Positions 1 to 9,157 of a DNA stretch of 64,000 nt are shown here, one piece after another. Positions within the stretch are counted from its first letter, which is position 1; each line of letters starts with the position of its first letter. A program made the position numbers and the translations under genes. The DNA comes from Chloroflexaceae bacterium (GTDB lineage: Bacteria; Chloroflexota; Chloroflexia; Chloroflexales; Chloroflexaceae). The notes below the pieces were generated by a model. It ran no database searches. It had not been told where the DNA came from and was given only the letters and a program-made list of their open reading frames with translations. The stretch is from positions 62,001 through 126,000 of the forward strand of contig JANWYD010000005.1 of assembly GCA_025057155.1 (NCBI GenBank). The letters are read 5' to 3'.

Positions 1-531
1 CAGGGTAGAGTCCACCCGGCGCACCAGGGGAGTGTGGGTATGACCGGCGCAGAACACCGCTGCCGCGGGATCGATCTGCGCGCGCACCTCATTGAGGGGC
101 GCGCCGCGGTAGATGCCGTCGCGGTCGTGGCGCACCGAGGCGTGATAGATCGCCAGGCGTTCACCGTCGAGGTCGAAGGTCAGGTGTTCGGGCAAAGCGG
201 TGATCTGGGGGATCATATCGGCAACCTGGGCGTGGGTCCAGGCTGCCACGCGGCTCACTTCAAACTGGGGGCCGCTGGTGGGGAAGTCGGGGCGCTGGCG
301 TTCCTGTTCATACTGGAGCACGTAGCGCTCGTGGTTGCCGCGGATCACGCGCCAGCCGCGCTCGTCGCGCATACGCAGCACCAGTTCAAGGCAGACACGC
401 GACTGGGGGCCGCGCCCGACCATGTCGCCAGCGACGATGACCAGATCGGGCGACCAGGATTCAACATCTTCGATGACGGCGTGCAGCGCTGCGGAATTGG
501 CATGAATATCGGCGAGGACCGCGATGTTCAT
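1..531 (-). CDS. Metallophosphoesterase, C-terminus cut by window edge
   Basis: Predicted calcineurin-like metallophosphoesterase of the small YfcE/MJ0936 type, hydrolysing phosphoester bonds with a two-metal centre in the cytoplasm. The reading frame starts at ATG 531-529 and stays open to position 1, giving at least 177 residues. Family motifs seen in order are DIHAN near residue 8 (first metal ligands), GDMVGRGP near 35-42, GNHE near 67-70 and GHTHTP near 160-165. The start lies 2 bases after the stop of def, so the two are probably co-transcribed as priA-independent neighbours from the promoter upstream of def. The natural substrate cannot be told from sequence. The family call is secure; the missing C-terminus is caused only by the window end. 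Confidence 0.85.
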   Translation of the reverse strand, partial: MNIAVLADIHANSAALHAVIEDVESWSPDLVIVAGDMVGRGPQSRVCLELVLRMRDERGWRVIRGNHERYVLQYEQERQRPDFPTSGPQFEVSRVAAWTHAQVADMIPQITALPEHLTFDLDGERLAIYHASVRHDRDGIYRGAPLNEVRAQIDPAAAVFCAGHTHTPLVRRVDSTL

Positions 532-533
532 CG

Positions 534-1094
534 TTATGCAGCTACTTCGTTGCTTTCGGGAGTGCGGTTCACCTCACGCAGGGTGGAGAGATCGCGAATG
601 CGTTCGGTGAACAGGATGCCATTCAGGTGGTCAACTTCGTGCTGGATGGCCCAGCCGAGCAGGCCGTCGGCGCGCCGCAGCCGCAGCCATTTCCCGTTGA
701 GGTCCTGAAACTCCACCGTCACCCAGGTCTGCCGGGGCACCTGGCCATACCAGCCGGGCAGGCTCAGGCAGCCCTCCTCGCGCAACACCTCTTCGCCGCT
801 GCTCTTCACGATCTTTGGATTGATCAGCACGAACTGCTCTGCCGGTGCGACGACCGCAGTGGTCCCGTCCTCGCGCTCCTCGATCTCCGGCGGCAGTTCG
901 ATGACGCACAGGCGGATGGGCAGACCGATCTGCGGCGCCGCCAGCCCCACGCCGTTGTTAGCGTGCATGGTCTCGAACATATCCGCCACCAGACGCTTCA
1001 GGCTCGCGTCGGGCAGTTTCACCGGGCGGCAGTGTGTTTTGAGGATCTTTTTATCCTCTTCGTTATCAATACGGAGAATGCGCCGGATAGCCAT
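534..1094 (-). CDS. def: Peptide deformylase
   Basis: Removes the N-formyl group from nascent proteins as they leave the ribosome. The 186-residue protein shows all three deformylase motifs: GVGLAAPQIG (motif 1, about residues 44-53), EEGCLSLPG (motif 2, with the metal-binding Cys) and QHEVDHLNG (motif 3, the HExxH metal and catalytic site). The start at ATG 1094 is chosen because the preceding in-frame stretch up to 1202 has no homology and would run through the promoter. An AGAAAG-type purine stretch precedes the ATG. Length and motif spacing are normal for a type 1/3 bacterial deformylase. The gene lies between priA and a metallophosphoesterase on the same strand. Confidence 0.95.
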   Translation of the reverse strand: MAIRRILRIDNEEDKKILKTHCRPVKLPDASLKRLVADMFETMHANNGVGLAAPQIGLPIRLCVIELPPEIEEREDGTTAVVAPAEQFVLINPKIVKSSGEEVLREEGCLSLPGWYGQVPRQTWVTVEFQDLNGKWLRLRRADGLLGWAIQHEVDHLNGILFTERIRDLSTLREVNRTPESNEVAA

Positions 1095-1143
1095 ACTTTT
1101 ATTCTTTCTTCTGGTGGAGGATGAAGACCGCTCCACATTAAGG

Positions 1144-1149
1144 ATTATA
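1144..1149 (-). promoter_or_regulatory. Likely -10 box for def
   Basis: Reading the minus strand, a perfect TATAAT lies about 50 bases upstream of the def start codon, in the short gap between priA and def. The -35 region (about 1167-1172) is poor, so the call rests on the -10 hexamer and its position. Confidence 0.45.
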
Positions 1150-1202
1150 ACATAGGCTTGATACGAACATCGGTAAGACGGAGTTTCCCCGCGCCCCTCC
1201 AA

Positions 1203-3773
1203 TCACAGCACGTGCACCGGGTCAACATCCACGCTCCAGCCATAGAGCGGTTCCAGGGCGTCAAGGGCGGCGTTGATGGCGCGCTCGTCGGCGGGGGGCG
1301 CGGCGCGGAGGATGAGGTGCCAGCGCCAGCGCCCGCGGGCGCGCTGAATGAAGGCGGGCGCCGGTCCAATCAGGCTCCAGCCTGCCAGTTCGCGCCGCCC
1401 AAGCAGGGCGCGGGCGCGTTCGGCCAGGCGTTCGGCTTCGCGCTGCGCGGCGCGGGGACTCTCGGCGGCATGGACCAGGCGCACCAGCCGGCTGAAGGGC
1501 GGGTAGCCCGTTGCGCGGCGAAAGGCGATCTCCTGGGAAAAAAAGCGTTGGTAGTCGTGCTCCTGAGCGGCGAGCAGGGCGTAATGCTCGGGGTTGTAGG
1601 TCTGAATGAGCACCTGGGCGCCTTCAAAGCGCCGGCCGGCGCGCCCGGCCACCTGGGTGAGCAGTTGAAAGGCCCGTTCGCCGCTGCGAAAATCGGGCAG
1701 GTGCAGCCCGGTGTCGGCGGCCACGACGCCGACCAGGGTGACCAGGGGCAAATCCAGGCCCTTGGCGATCATCTGCGTGCCGACAACCACGTCGGCCTCG
1801 TGGCGCAGCAGCGCGTCGAGCAGGCGCTCATGGGCGCCCTTGCCGCTGGCGCTGTCGCGATCCCAGCGCAGCACCCGCGCCGAGGGAAAGAGCGCCCGCA
1901 CCTCCTCGGCCACACGCTGGGTGCCGATGCCGAAGCCGCGAATGCGCGCGCTCAGGCAATGGGGGCAGATCACCGGCGGCGCAGCGCGCGCGCCGCAGGC
2001 ATGGCAGACCAGCACGGTGGCCTGCCCGGCGCCGGTTTCGCTGGCGTCGTAATGCACTGTCAGCGGGTTGGAGCAGGCGTTGCAGGTTGCCACGTAGCCG
2101 CAATCTCGGCACATGACGAAGGAAGCCGCGCCGCGCCGGTTGAGGAAGAGCATGGCCTGCTCGCCCCGCGTCAGGGTGGCGGCAAGCGCCTGTTGGAGCG
2201 CCTGGCTGAAGATCGAGGCGTTGCCCTGCTGGAGTTCGTCGCGCATATCCACGATGCGCACCGGCGGCAGGGGCAGGGCGCGGGAGCGGGGCAGGCCGTC
2301 GGCGCCGACGGCCCTGCCGACGCGCTCAGGGAGTTCCAGCAGGCGGTAGCGGCCTTCGCGTGCGGCCTGGTAACTCTCCACCGCCGGGGTGGCGCTGCCC
2401 AGCAGGGCGACCGCGCCGCTGAGGGCGGCGAGCCGCAGCGCCGTGTCGCGGGCGTGGTAGCGGGGGCTGGCCTCATGCTTGTAGCTCAGTTCGTGCTCCT
2501 CGTCAACAATGACCAGCCCCACCCGCTCCAGCGGCGCGAATACCGCCGAGCGGGAGCCGATCACCACCGCCGCCTCACCCCGGCGCAGGCGGCGCCAGGC
2601 GTCATAGCGCTCGCCCAGGCTCAGCCCGCTGTGCAGCACCGCCAGTTGGCCCGGAAAGCGCGCGGCGAAGCGGCGCACCAGTTGCGCCGTCAGGGCAATC
2701 TCAGGCGCCAGCACCAGAGCCTGGCGACCAAGCCGCAGGGTGCGGGCGATCGCCCGCAGGTAGATCTCGGTCTTGCCGCTGCCGGTGATGCCGTGGAGGA
2801 GGAAGACCGGCGGGTCGGCGCTTCCCTCGCCGGGCGCTTGTTCCTGGCGCGCGGCTGCATCGAGGGCCTGGACGATGGCCTCATAGGCCGCGCCTTGCGC
2901 CGCAGTCAGCGGTGGAGGCTGGTCGGGCGGCACGGCGGCGCTTAGCGGATCGCGCCGCACCTCGCGGGTTTCGAGGGTCACCAGGCCCCGCCGCTCCAGG
3001 GCGCGCAGCAGGGCGGCGTTCGCCCCGGTCGCGGCGTAGACTTCCGCCAGGGAGTGGGCGGAGGGAGGAACTTCGGGTGCATCGCTGTGGCGCGCGGCCA
3101 GCCACTCCAGCACGGCGCGCTGGCGCGGGGCGCGTTGCAACGCCTCCAGGGCCCGGGGCAGCGTCGCCGGAGGCGCTGCCAGCCGCACCAGCCGTTCAAG
3201 ACGCGGGCGCACCCTGGGGGGCGTCGTGGCGGCGCCGGCGACGATCAGGCCCCGCTCGGCCAGAGCGGCGTAGGCGGCGCGCAACTCGGCGTCGCTGCCG
3301 CGCAGCGCCCGGCGCAGCGCCGCTTCGTCCAGTTCGCCGCGGGCGCGCAGGTAGTAGAGGATCGCCCGCTCGCGTTCGGGCAGCGCGCCCAGGTCGGCGC
3401 TCAGCCCGGCAGGGGTGGCGCGCCAGGTGACGGCGCTCTTCTGGCCCGTGCCGGGAGGCAACAGCAGGCTCAACACAGCGTAGAGCGGCGCGCGGTAGGT
3501 CGCGGCGACCCATGCTGCCAGCCGCAGGCCGGTTTCGGGGATCACCGCCTCGGGGTCGGCCAGGCCGATCAGATCGCGCAGGCGCTCCGCTGGCGCGGCG
3601 GGCGCAGCGAGGCGCAGCACCACCCCCTGCACCTGGCTGGTGCGCAGCGGCGCCCAGACCAGTTGCCCGGGACGCACCAGGCCCTGAAGGTGCGGCGGGA
3701 CGCGGTAGGAGAGCACCGGCGGCGCTCCTCCGCTGGCGTTCAGGGCGACTTCGGCGATAACTGCGGTTGCCAT
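1203..3773 (-). CDS. priA: Primosomal protein N' (replication restart helicase PriA)
   Basis: Superfamily 2 DNA helicase that reloads the replisome at stalled forks. The protein has 856 residues from ATG 3773; the upstream in-frame extension to 3947 is unlike PriA. It contains the N-terminal 3'-DNA-binding domain (YRVPPHLQGLVRPGQLVWAPL), Walker A GITGSGKTEIY, a DEEH motif II, and the zinc-binding insertion with paired CxxC motifs (CRDCGY, CNAC, CHACG, CPHC), followed by helicase motifs including GTQMIAKG and VAGRAGR. The length is slightly above the usual 730-820 because of an enlarged linker (about residues 170-350) rich in Ala and Arg. A TATACT at 3884-3879 on the minus strand may be its -10 box. 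Confidence 0.95.
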   Translation of the reverse strand: MATAVIAEVALNASGGAPPVLSYRVPPHLQGLVRPGQLVWAPLRTSQVQGVVLRLAAPAAPAERLRDLIGLADPEAVIPETGLRLAAWVAATYRAPLYAVLSLLLPPGTGQKSAVTWRATPAGLSADLGALPERERAILYYLRARGELDEAALRRALRGSDAELRAAYAALAERGLIVAGAATTPPRVRPRLERLVRLAAPPATLPRALEALQRAPRQRAVLEWLAARHSDAPEVPPSAHSLAEVYAATGANAALLRALERRGLVTLETREVRRDPLSAAVPPDQPPPLTAAQGAAYEAIVQALDAAARQEQAPGEGSADPPVFLLHGITGSGKTEIYLRAIARTLRLGRQALVLAPEIALTAQLVRRFAARFPGQLAVLHSGLSLGERYDAWRRLRRGEAAVVIGSRSAVFAPLERVGLVIVDEEHELSYKHEASPRYHARDTALRLAALSGAVALLGSATPAVESYQAAREGRYRLLELPERVGRAVGADGLPRSRALPLPPVRIVDMRDELQQGNASIFSQALQQALAATLTRGEQAMLFLNRRGAASFVMCRDCGYVATCNACSNPLTVHYDASETGAGQATVLVCHACGARAAPPVICPHCLSARIRGFGIGTQRVAEEVRALFPSARVLRWDRDSASGKGAHERLLDALLRHEADVVVGTQMIAKGLDLPLVTLVGVVAADTGLHLPDFRSGERAFQLLTQVAGRAGRRFEGAQVLIQTYNPEHYALLAAQEHDYQRFFSQEIAFRRATGYPPFSRLVRLVHAAESPRAAQREAERLAERARALLGRRELAGWSLIGPAPAFIQRARGRWRWHLILRAAPPADERAINAALDALEPLYGWSVDVDPVHVL

Positions 3774-4030
3774 AGGCGAATTGCGGCTTGTGGATTGCAG
3801 ACGATCCCCGACGCATCCAGACGCCCCGGACGCGTCGGCGAGCGCCAGAACGGCTGCGCGTGTTGGCGACAGGCAGAGAGTATACCACCTTCGGGCCGCG
3901 CCAGGGTGCGCGAGGGGGTGATCAACATCGGTTCGATGGCGGCCCATCCGCGCGCCGGCATGTTACAATCCGTATGCCCCGGCCGCGTTTTGCCGGCAAC
4001 GGTGCACCTTGTACAGCCCGGCGCACGTCT

Positions 4031-4828
4031 ATGCCATACCACGAACCCGTCGTCCTGGAGCGCCGCGACCTCGGCGCCCTGACCCTGACGCGCTGGCATG
4101 CCCCGGAACTGGCGCGCGCCGCGCGCCCCGGGCAGGCGCTGCTCGCCCGCTGCGCGCCCCCCGATAGCGATGATCCGCTCCTGCGACGGACGCTCTTTCC
4201 CGCCGGCGCTGACCCGCACTCCGGCGTGGTCGAGGTGCTGCTGGCGCACGATGAGCGCGGCCTGGCCTGGCTTGCCGCGCAGCCCCCGGGGGCGCGGCTC
4301 GATGTCTATGGTCCGGTGGGGAACGGGTTTACTCTTGCCGAGCCAACGCGCAACCTGTTGCTGGCCGGGGCCGGTTCCGCCATGCCGGCGCTATTGTGCC
4401 TGGCGCGTACCGCCGTTGCGCGGGGCATTGCCGTGGTGCTGCTGGCATCCGCCGCTGACGCCAACCTGTTGCCGCCGCCTTTCTTGTTGCCCTCCGATGT
4501 CGAGTATCTCACGAGCGCGACCGGCGAGACCGATCTGCCGGCGCTGCTCGCCGGGCGCCACCCGGACGGCCCTGTGCTGAGCGGGGGGCCGCTTGGATGG
4601 GCCGATCAGCTCTGCCTGGGGCTGGCGGCGCCCCTGTTGCCGCCGGTGATCGAGACGGTGCGCGCGGGCAAGGTGCGCTGGGAACGGGGCTTCGCGCAGG
4701 TCGTCCTGCCAGGCGCCTTGCCCTGTGGTGTAGGCACGTGCCAGGCTTGCCTGGTGGAGACCCGCGATGGCGCCCGTCTCGGATGCAAGGATGGGCCGGT
4801 CTTCGATCTACGCGATCTGCGCCTTTGA
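4031..4828 (+). CDS. pyrK: Dihydroorotate dehydrogenase electron-transfer subunit-like flavoprotein (PyrK type)
   Basis: Ferredoxin-NADP reductase-like protein of 265 residues. Expected layout: N-terminal FAD barrel, NAD-binding Rossmann part (LLLAGAGSAMPALLCLA, near residue 110) and a C-terminal [2Fe-2S] site, CGVGTCQACLVETRDGARLGC, with four Cys in the PyrK spacing followed by KDGPVFD. In PyrDB-PyrK enzymes this subunit passes dihydroorotate electrons to NAD. No pyrD lies nearby in this window, so the partner is elsewhere or the protein serves another dehydrogenase. Start ATG 4031 gives a normal family length; a longer frame from 3788 has no support. The FAD-binding RxYS-type motif is weak, so the precise pathway is less sure than the fold. 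Confidence 0.75.
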   Translation: MPYHEPVVLERRDLGALTLTRWHAPELARAARPGQALLARCAPPDSDDPLLRRTLFPAGADPHSGVVEVLLAHDERGLAWLAAQPPGARLDVYGPVGNGFTLAEPTRNLLLAGAGSAMPALLCLARTAVARGIAVVLLASAADANLLPPPFLLPSDVEYLTSATGETDLPALLAGRHPDGPVLSGGPLGWADQLCLGLAAPLLPPVIETVRAGKVRWERGFAQVVLPGALPCGVGTCQACLVETRDGARLGCKDGPVFDLRDLRL

Positions 4829-4964
4829 AATGAAAATGGGAAAACCCCGTTCCCCCACGCCCCTGCCGGATGGGCGGGCAGGGCGGCCCCACGGCAGTTG
4901 AAGGAGCAGGGGGAAACTCGGTTTCCCCATACTATTGCCTGAAAGGCGGTCGCTCCCCTCTCGG
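4829..4964. repeat. Intergenic GGGAAAC/GTTTCCCC repeat cluster
   Basis: The gap between two convergent genes holds two copies of a recurrent palindrome-like motif, GGGAAAACCCCGTTCCCCC (from about 4839) and GGGGAAACTCGGTTTCCCC (about 4911-4928), each near a CCCCTGCC tail. The same motif recurs in many gaps of this window (about 11345, 13465, 15418, 19312, 20570, 40200 and 50795). It may act as a bidirectional transcription stop, but no T-tract follows. Confidence 0.6.
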
Positions 4965-6632
4965 TCAACGAACCTCGCCCTGGATTTCGCGATAGCTCTT
5001 GAGGAACCAGCGGGTCACGTCGCGGTAGCGATCCTCGCGCCCGATGAGCAAGTGGTGCAGGCTGCTCTCAGGGTCCTCGAGACCGGCGCCGTCGAGGGTT
5101 GTGGCGGCGGCGAAGCGGTAGAGAGGCTGGTAGAGCGTGATACTCGGCGCCAGGCTGATCCAGCGCTGCTGAAAGGCGGCGTAGTCGGCGCTGCGGGCGG
5201 CGAGTTCGCTCTCGACGCGGGCGCTGGCGAGGAGATCGTCAATCTCTTTATCGTCCAGACCGGCGTAGTTCAGGCCCGTGTCGGCGCGGCTGGAGTGCCA
5301 GAGGGCAAAGGGGTCGGGGTCGGGGCCAAGGCGCGTCCAGGTGTGCAGGGCCATGTCGAACTCGTGGGCGCGCAGCCGGGCCTGTAATGCCGGCCCGTCG
5401 AGTTCAACCACGCTGATACGCACCCCGAGATCGCCCCACTGGCGGGCGATCTCGTCGGCGACGGCGCGACGCTTCGGTTCATTGTCCACCAGCAACTCCA
5501 GAGCCAGGGGGCGGCCGTCACGCTCCAGGATGCCATCGGCGCCGCGGTCGAAGCCCGACTCGCTGAGGATGCGCCCGGCGGCAGCGGGGTCGGGGGCGTA
5601 CCAGCGCGCTTCGGGGTTGTAGGCCCACCAGCCGGGGAGAATAGGGGTGTCGAGGGGCATTGCCGTGCCATTCAGGGCGCGCTCGATCAACGCGTCTTTG
5701 TTCAGGCCGTGGGCCAGGGCGCGGCGCAGGTTGAGATTGTTGAGGGGCGGGCGTCGCAAATTGAAACTCAGCGTGGTGTACTCATCGAGGGGCACAACCG
5801 CGCCGCGAATGCCTGCGGGTAGATCTTCAAGCGCAGCAGCGCCGGTAATCCGCGCACCGAAGGCCGTCACGTCGCCGCGGGCGAGGGCGGCGAAGGCGGC
5901 TTCGGGCGAGGCGATGAAGCGCAACTCCAGACGCTCGATGTAAGGGCGCCCGCCGAAGTAGCCTGCATTGGCAACGAGCACGGCGCGGTCCTCGCGCAGT
6001 TCGAGCAGGCGGTAGGGGCCGGTGCCCACCAGACGCTCGGCGATGGATCCGCTGGTCCAGGCTTCAGGCGGCTTGCCGGCGAACACATGGGCGGGCAGAA
6101 TGGGCAGGCGGGCCATGCTGAGGAACGGCGCAAATGGCGCGGTCAGGGTCGCGCGAATGGTATAGGCATCCAGCCGGTCCACCAGCACATCCTGCCACAC
6201 GGCGGCGAGGGCCGGTTCGGCGGGCTGATCGGCCACCTGGAGCGTCCGCAGCGTAAAGACCACATCGTCGGCAGTGAAGGGCCGGCCATCGTGCCACGTA
6301 ACGTTGCGTCGCAGGTTGAAGTGGTACACCGTGCCGCTGGCGTCAACCTCGTAGGACTGCGCCAGGGCCGGTTCGATCAACCCGTCGGCGCCAATACGCA
6401 CCAGACCATCGAAGATCAACGCGATCAGGTCGCGGCCCACGGGGTCGGCGAGCGGATCGTTAAGCAGGGGGATAGGGCGTTCCGGCGCGCCAACCACGGC
6501 TTCGACGTAGGAGCCGCCTACGAGAGGCGTCGCGACCGAGGCATTGCGCAGGGCAACCGCGCCAAGCAAGCCGGCGATCAGCATGATGCTCAGGGTAGCG
6601 ATGACGATTTGCCAGCGAATACGACGGGCCAT
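4965..6632 (-). CDS. ABC transporter substrate-binding protein, family 5 (peptide/nickel/oligopeptide type)
   Basis: Extracytoplasmic solute receptor of the SBP_bac_5 (DppA/OppA/NikA) family, 555 residues from ATG 6632. Residues 1-30 begin with basic residues (MARRIRW) and then a single hydrophobic segment, a signal peptide or membrane anchor. Family landmarks follow: LIFDGLVRIGADGLIEPALAQSY, then the YHFNLRRNVTWHDGRPFTADDV signature and a C-terminal half with LNLRRALAHGLNKDALI. No lipobox Cys was found at the end of the hydrophobic segment. No permease or ATPase genes lie beside it, so it is an orphan receptor whose ligand cannot be named. An upstream in-frame stretch to 6785 consists of repeat sequence and is not taken as coding. 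Confidence 0.9.
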   Translation of the reverse strand: MARRIRWQIVIATLSIMLIAGLLGAVALRNASVATPLVGGSYVEAVVGAPERPIPLLNDPLADPVGRDLIALIFDGLVRIGADGLIEPALAQSYEVDASGTVYHFNLRRNVTWHDGRPFTADDVVFTLRTLQVADQPAEPALAAVWQDVLVDRLDAYTIRATLTAPFAPFLSMARLPILPAHVFAGKPPEAWTSGSIAERLVGTGPYRLLELREDRAVLVANAGYFGGRPYIERLELRFIASPEAAFAALARGDVTAFGARITGAAALEDLPAGIRGAVVPLDEYTTLSFNLRRPPLNNLNLRRALAHGLNKDALIERALNGTAMPLDTPILPGWWAYNPEARWYAPDPAAAGRILSESGFDRGADGILERDGRPLALELLVDNEPKRRAVADEIARQWGDLGVRISVVELDGPALQARLRAHEFDMALHTWTRLGPDPDPFALWHSSRADTGLNYAGLDDKEIDDLLASARVESELAARSADYAAFQQRWISLAPSITLYQPLYRFAAATTLDGAGLEDPESSLHHLLIGREDRYRDVTRWFLKSYREIQGEVR

Positions 6633-6916
6633 GGGCTTGAATATTCCTGCCAGAGAGGAGGTTCTGGGAGGGCGAAGCCCCGCCAGGAACCCGCTTTCCT
6701 TGCCTGGTTGGAGGAGGCTCAGGAACCCGGGGATGCTTACGCCCCTGCTCTGGAGATGGGTCAGGGAAGTCGCAGCCTTCCCCAAAAGCCTCCTTCCTCG
6801 TATGCCTGAAGGAGGGTGAGGAACCCGGAGTTCCCGGACCTCTGCCGGAGGGAAGGGCCGGGAGGGCGAAGCCCTCCTGGAACGTCATCGGCTGCCCCGG
6901 CTATCTGGACGGGCGC
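6633..6916. repeat. Intergenic repeat region between secG and binding-protein gene
   Basis: This 284-base gap has no credible gene. It is built of short repeats: GGGAGGGC-type hairpins with GCCCTCC arms (about 6665-6685 and 6858-6878) and several copies of a GAACCCGG(A/G) string. The GGGAGGGC hairpin family recurs near 20519, 22848, 47131 and 50725. Confidence 0.5.
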
Positions 6917-7135
6917 TTAACCAAAGATCGGCAGACTGGCGATCAGCGAGAGCAGCAAAAACGCCACGCTCAGGACCAGGGTCGCCTGGTAGAGGGTCTT
7001 CTCCAGACCGCGGCGGGTGCGGTAGATCGAACTGGTGTCGCGGTTGGCCATCCCGGGGCTGCGGGCCTGCAACACGACCAGGGCAATCAGCACCACGCTG
7101 ATAACGATTATGGCAATGTACAGCGCGATTTCCAC
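6917..7135 (-). CDS. secG: Preprotein translocase subunit SecG
   Basis: Small membrane subunit of the SecYEG export channel. The 72-residue protein has the expected form: a first transmembrane helix (residues 3-23, ALYIAIIVISVVLIALVVLQ), the conserved polar loop with LQARSPGM and the short region RRGLEKTLYQAT, then a second helix (residues 50-69). The LQ..G and GxE/GLE positions match SecG. It stands alone, with a 570-base gap upstream. Confidence 0.9.
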   Translation of the reverse strand: MEIALYIAIIVISVVLIALVVLQARSPGMANRDTSSIYRTRRGLEKTLYQATLVLSVAFLLLSLIASLPIFG

Positions 7136-7466
7136 GAGATCATTCCTCTCTGAGATGCAGAAGACCTGTGTGCAGGAAGGTGCAAGAAGGCAAGCCCTCC
7201 AGGGAACGCTTCTCTGTAGTCTGGCAATTGTGCGGCATAGCCGCAGAACGCTATTGTACCATACCCCGTCCTATCGGCTGCTTCAGCAGGTGCGCCCTGA
7301 GCCTTGCGCATCATCCGGCCAAAAGATCGGTGCAGCGCAGGCTTCGGCCTTGCAGGGCTTGTTCCAAGGATGCCGCACGGGCGCCGAGATAAGCCAGGGC
7401 CGATGCACAGTCCGCCTCCAGCGTGAGGATCGGGGCTGATACGCCGCCCGATACGGTCATGTTTCA

Positions 7467-7497
7467 CTAGTTTTGGCGGCGTAGCCGCCAAAACTAG
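7467..7497. repeat. Perfect 14-bp REP-like hairpin (GGCGGC/GCCGCC family)
   Basis: Stem CTAGTTTTGGCGGC, loop GTA, stem GCCGCCAAAACTAG. After a short AT-rich tail comes CCGGGGCTTGCCCC. The same core and tail recur at 45485-45525, and a degenerate copy (GCGGCTTCAGCCGC) lies near 11440. This is a dispersed REP-like element rather than a plain terminator. Confidence 0.75.
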
Positions 7498-7578
7498 CGA
7501 AAAACCCGGGGCTTGCCCCAAACATTTGCATAGTCCTGTTTCCACCCCCCGCCTTTTTTCCTCGCCTTCGGCCTGTGT

Positions 7579-7584
7579 TATACT
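7579..7584 (+). promoter_or_regulatory. Likely purF -10 box
   Basis: TATACT preceded by a TGTGT extension (an extended -10 type), 125 bases upstream of the purF start. The -35 region is a T-tract with no clear hexamer. It implies a leader of about 118 bases. Confidence 0.4.
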
Positions 7585-7708
7585 TTATTTAGATCATCGA
7601 AGCAATGTTGCTTGCCAATGCCAGGAACGCGCCGCATGCCATCGCTGTGAGCGTCCTGCAACGTACCGGCGCCAACGGGCCCGTTCGCCCGTGGAGGAAC
7701 TTGGAGCC

Positions 7709-9154
7709 ATGACCGTTGCTGCCCGCATGGGTTCTCAACTGTCTGAGAGTGGTCCGTCTGATGATAAACCCGGTCACGAGTGCGGCATCTTTGGCATCGT
7801 GCATCGCGATGCCGATGTCGCGCGGCTGACCTTTTTCGGCCTCTATGCCTTGCAGCATCGCGGGCAGGAGAGCGCGGGGATCGCTGTATCCAACGGACGC
7901 GCCATCCGCTACCATAAGGAGATGGGCCTGGTGGCCCAGGTCTTTAACGAAGAGAAACTGCGCCCACTCACCGGCTTTATGGCCATCGGCCACACCCGCT
8001 ATTCGACTACCGGCTCCTCGCGCATCGAGAACGCGCAACCCTTCGTGGTTGAGAGCGCCCTCGGCCCGCTGGCCGTGGGCCACAACGGCAATCTGACCAA
8101 CGCTGCCGCTCTGCGCCGCGAGTTGCTTAATCGCGGCGTCGGCCTCACCAGCAGCAGCGACTCCGAGGTGATTACGCAGATGCTGGCCGGGGGCGAAGGC
8201 CGAACCTGGGAGGAAAAACTGCGCGTCTTTATGGTCCGCGCGCAGGGCGCCTACTGTCTGACCGTGCTTACCCGCGAGACGCTCTACGCCGTGCGTGACC
8301 CGCTGGGGTTGCACCCTCTCTGCCTGGGGCGCCTTGGCGAGCGGGGGTGGGTGGTGGCCTCGGAGAGTTGCGCCTTTGGTCCCATCGGCGCCGAGTTTGT
8401 ACGCGATGTCGAACCCGGCGAGATCGTGGCAGTCACCGAGGACGGCCCCCGCACGGTGGCGTCGATGCCCGCCCCTCATCGGGCGGAGTGTCTCTTTGAG
8501 TACATCTACTTCGCCCGCCCGGACAGCGTGCTCCACGGCGCGGCGCTGCACGCCGTGCGCGTCGCCCAGGGCCGCGAGCTGGCCCGCGAAGCGCCTGCCG
8601 ATGCTGATGTGGTCATCGCCGTGCCCGATAGCGCCACCCCCGCCGCCATTGGTTACGCCCAGGAGTCGGGCATTCCGTATACCGAGGGGTTGATCAAAAA
8701 TCGCTATATCGGGCGCACCTTTATCCAGCCTGATGATCACGTGCGAAAAGTGGGCATTAACCTGAAGTTCAACGCCCTGCCCGACAATCTGGCCGGCAAG
8801 CGGGTGGTGCTGGTTGACGACAGTATCGTGCGCGGCAACACCAGCGGCCCGATTGTGCGCCTGATCCGCGAAGCCGGCGCCCGCGAGGTGCATGTCCGCG
8901 TCTCCTCCCCGCCCATCCGCCACCCCTGCTTCCTCGGCGTAGATATGGCCACCTACCCCGAACTGATCGCCCACCGCATGAGCATCCCCGAAATCTGCGC
9001 CCACCTGGGGGCCGACAGTCTGGCCTACCTCAGCCTGGAGGGCCTGATCCGCTCCACCCGCCAGGCTCCCAGCGAGTTCTGCAAGGGCTGTTTTACCGGC
9101 AAGTACCCGGTGCAGATCGAACTGGTCGAGAAGGAAGTCTTCGAGCTGCGCTAA
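7709..9154 (+). CDS. purF: Amidophosphoribosyltransferase
   Basis: Commits PRPP to purine synthesis by glutamine-dependent amination. From ATG 7709 the protein has 481 residues: a roughly 24-residue propeptide ending GHE, then the catalytic Cys of CGIFGIV; the Ntn glutaminase domain with GHTRYSTTG and GHNGNLTN; and the phosphoribosyltransferase domain with the PRPP loop VVLVDDSIVRGNTS. The cysteines in RAECLFEY, HPCFLGVD and FCKGCFTGKYP match the four [4Fe-4S] ligands of the Bacillus-type enzyme, so the Fe-S, propeptide-processed form is expected. The upstream GTGGAGGAAC can serve as ribosome-binding site. No other purine gene is adjacent. Confidence 0.96.
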   Translation: MTVAARMGSQLSESGPSDDKPGHECGIFGIVHRDADVARLTFFGLYALQHRGQESAGIAVSNGRAIRYHKEMGLVAQVFNEEKLRPLTGFMAIGHTRYSTTGSSRIENAQPFVVESALGPLAVGHNGNLTNAAALRRELLNRGVGLTSSSDSEVITQMLAGGEGRTWEEKLRVFMVRAQGAYCLTVLTRETLYAVRDPLGLHPLCLGRLGERGWVVASESCAFGPIGAEFVRDVEPGEIVAVTEDGPRTVASMPAPHRAECLFEYIYFARPDSVLHGAALHAVRVAQGRELAREAPADADVVIAVPDSATPAAIGYAQESGIPYTEGLIKNRYIGRTFIQPDDHVRKVGINLKFNALPDNLAGKRVVLVDDSIVRGNTSGPIVRLIREAGAREVHVRVSSPPIRHPCFLGVDMATYPELIAHRMSIPEICAHLGADSLAYLSLEGLIRSTRQAPSEFCKGCFTGKYPVQIELVEKEVFELR

Positions 9155-9157
9155 GCA

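Larger units (their letters stand above)
7136..7708. other. 573-base intergenic region between secG and purF
   Basis: No convincing coding sequence. The secG-proximal 300 bases (7140-7440) are non-repetitive and could hold the secG promoter or an RNA, but no tRNA, SRP RNA, RNase P RNA or tmRNA signature was recognised. The purF-proximal part holds the perfect hairpin at 7467-7497 and a -10-like TATACT at 7579-7584. Confidence 0.5.

Noticed and set aside
1158-2945. 595-codon open frame opposite priA
   Set aside because: Antisense shadow of a GC-rich gene. Its product is low-complexity (Gln/Gly/Ala-rich) with no motif, while priA on the other strand has all helicase and zinc motifs.
7140-7440. 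tmRNA, SRP RNA or RNase P RNA between secG and purF
   Set aside because: GGGGCTGAT near 7431 recalls a tmRNA start, but neither the tRNA-like end nor the conserved core of any of these RNAs could be found.
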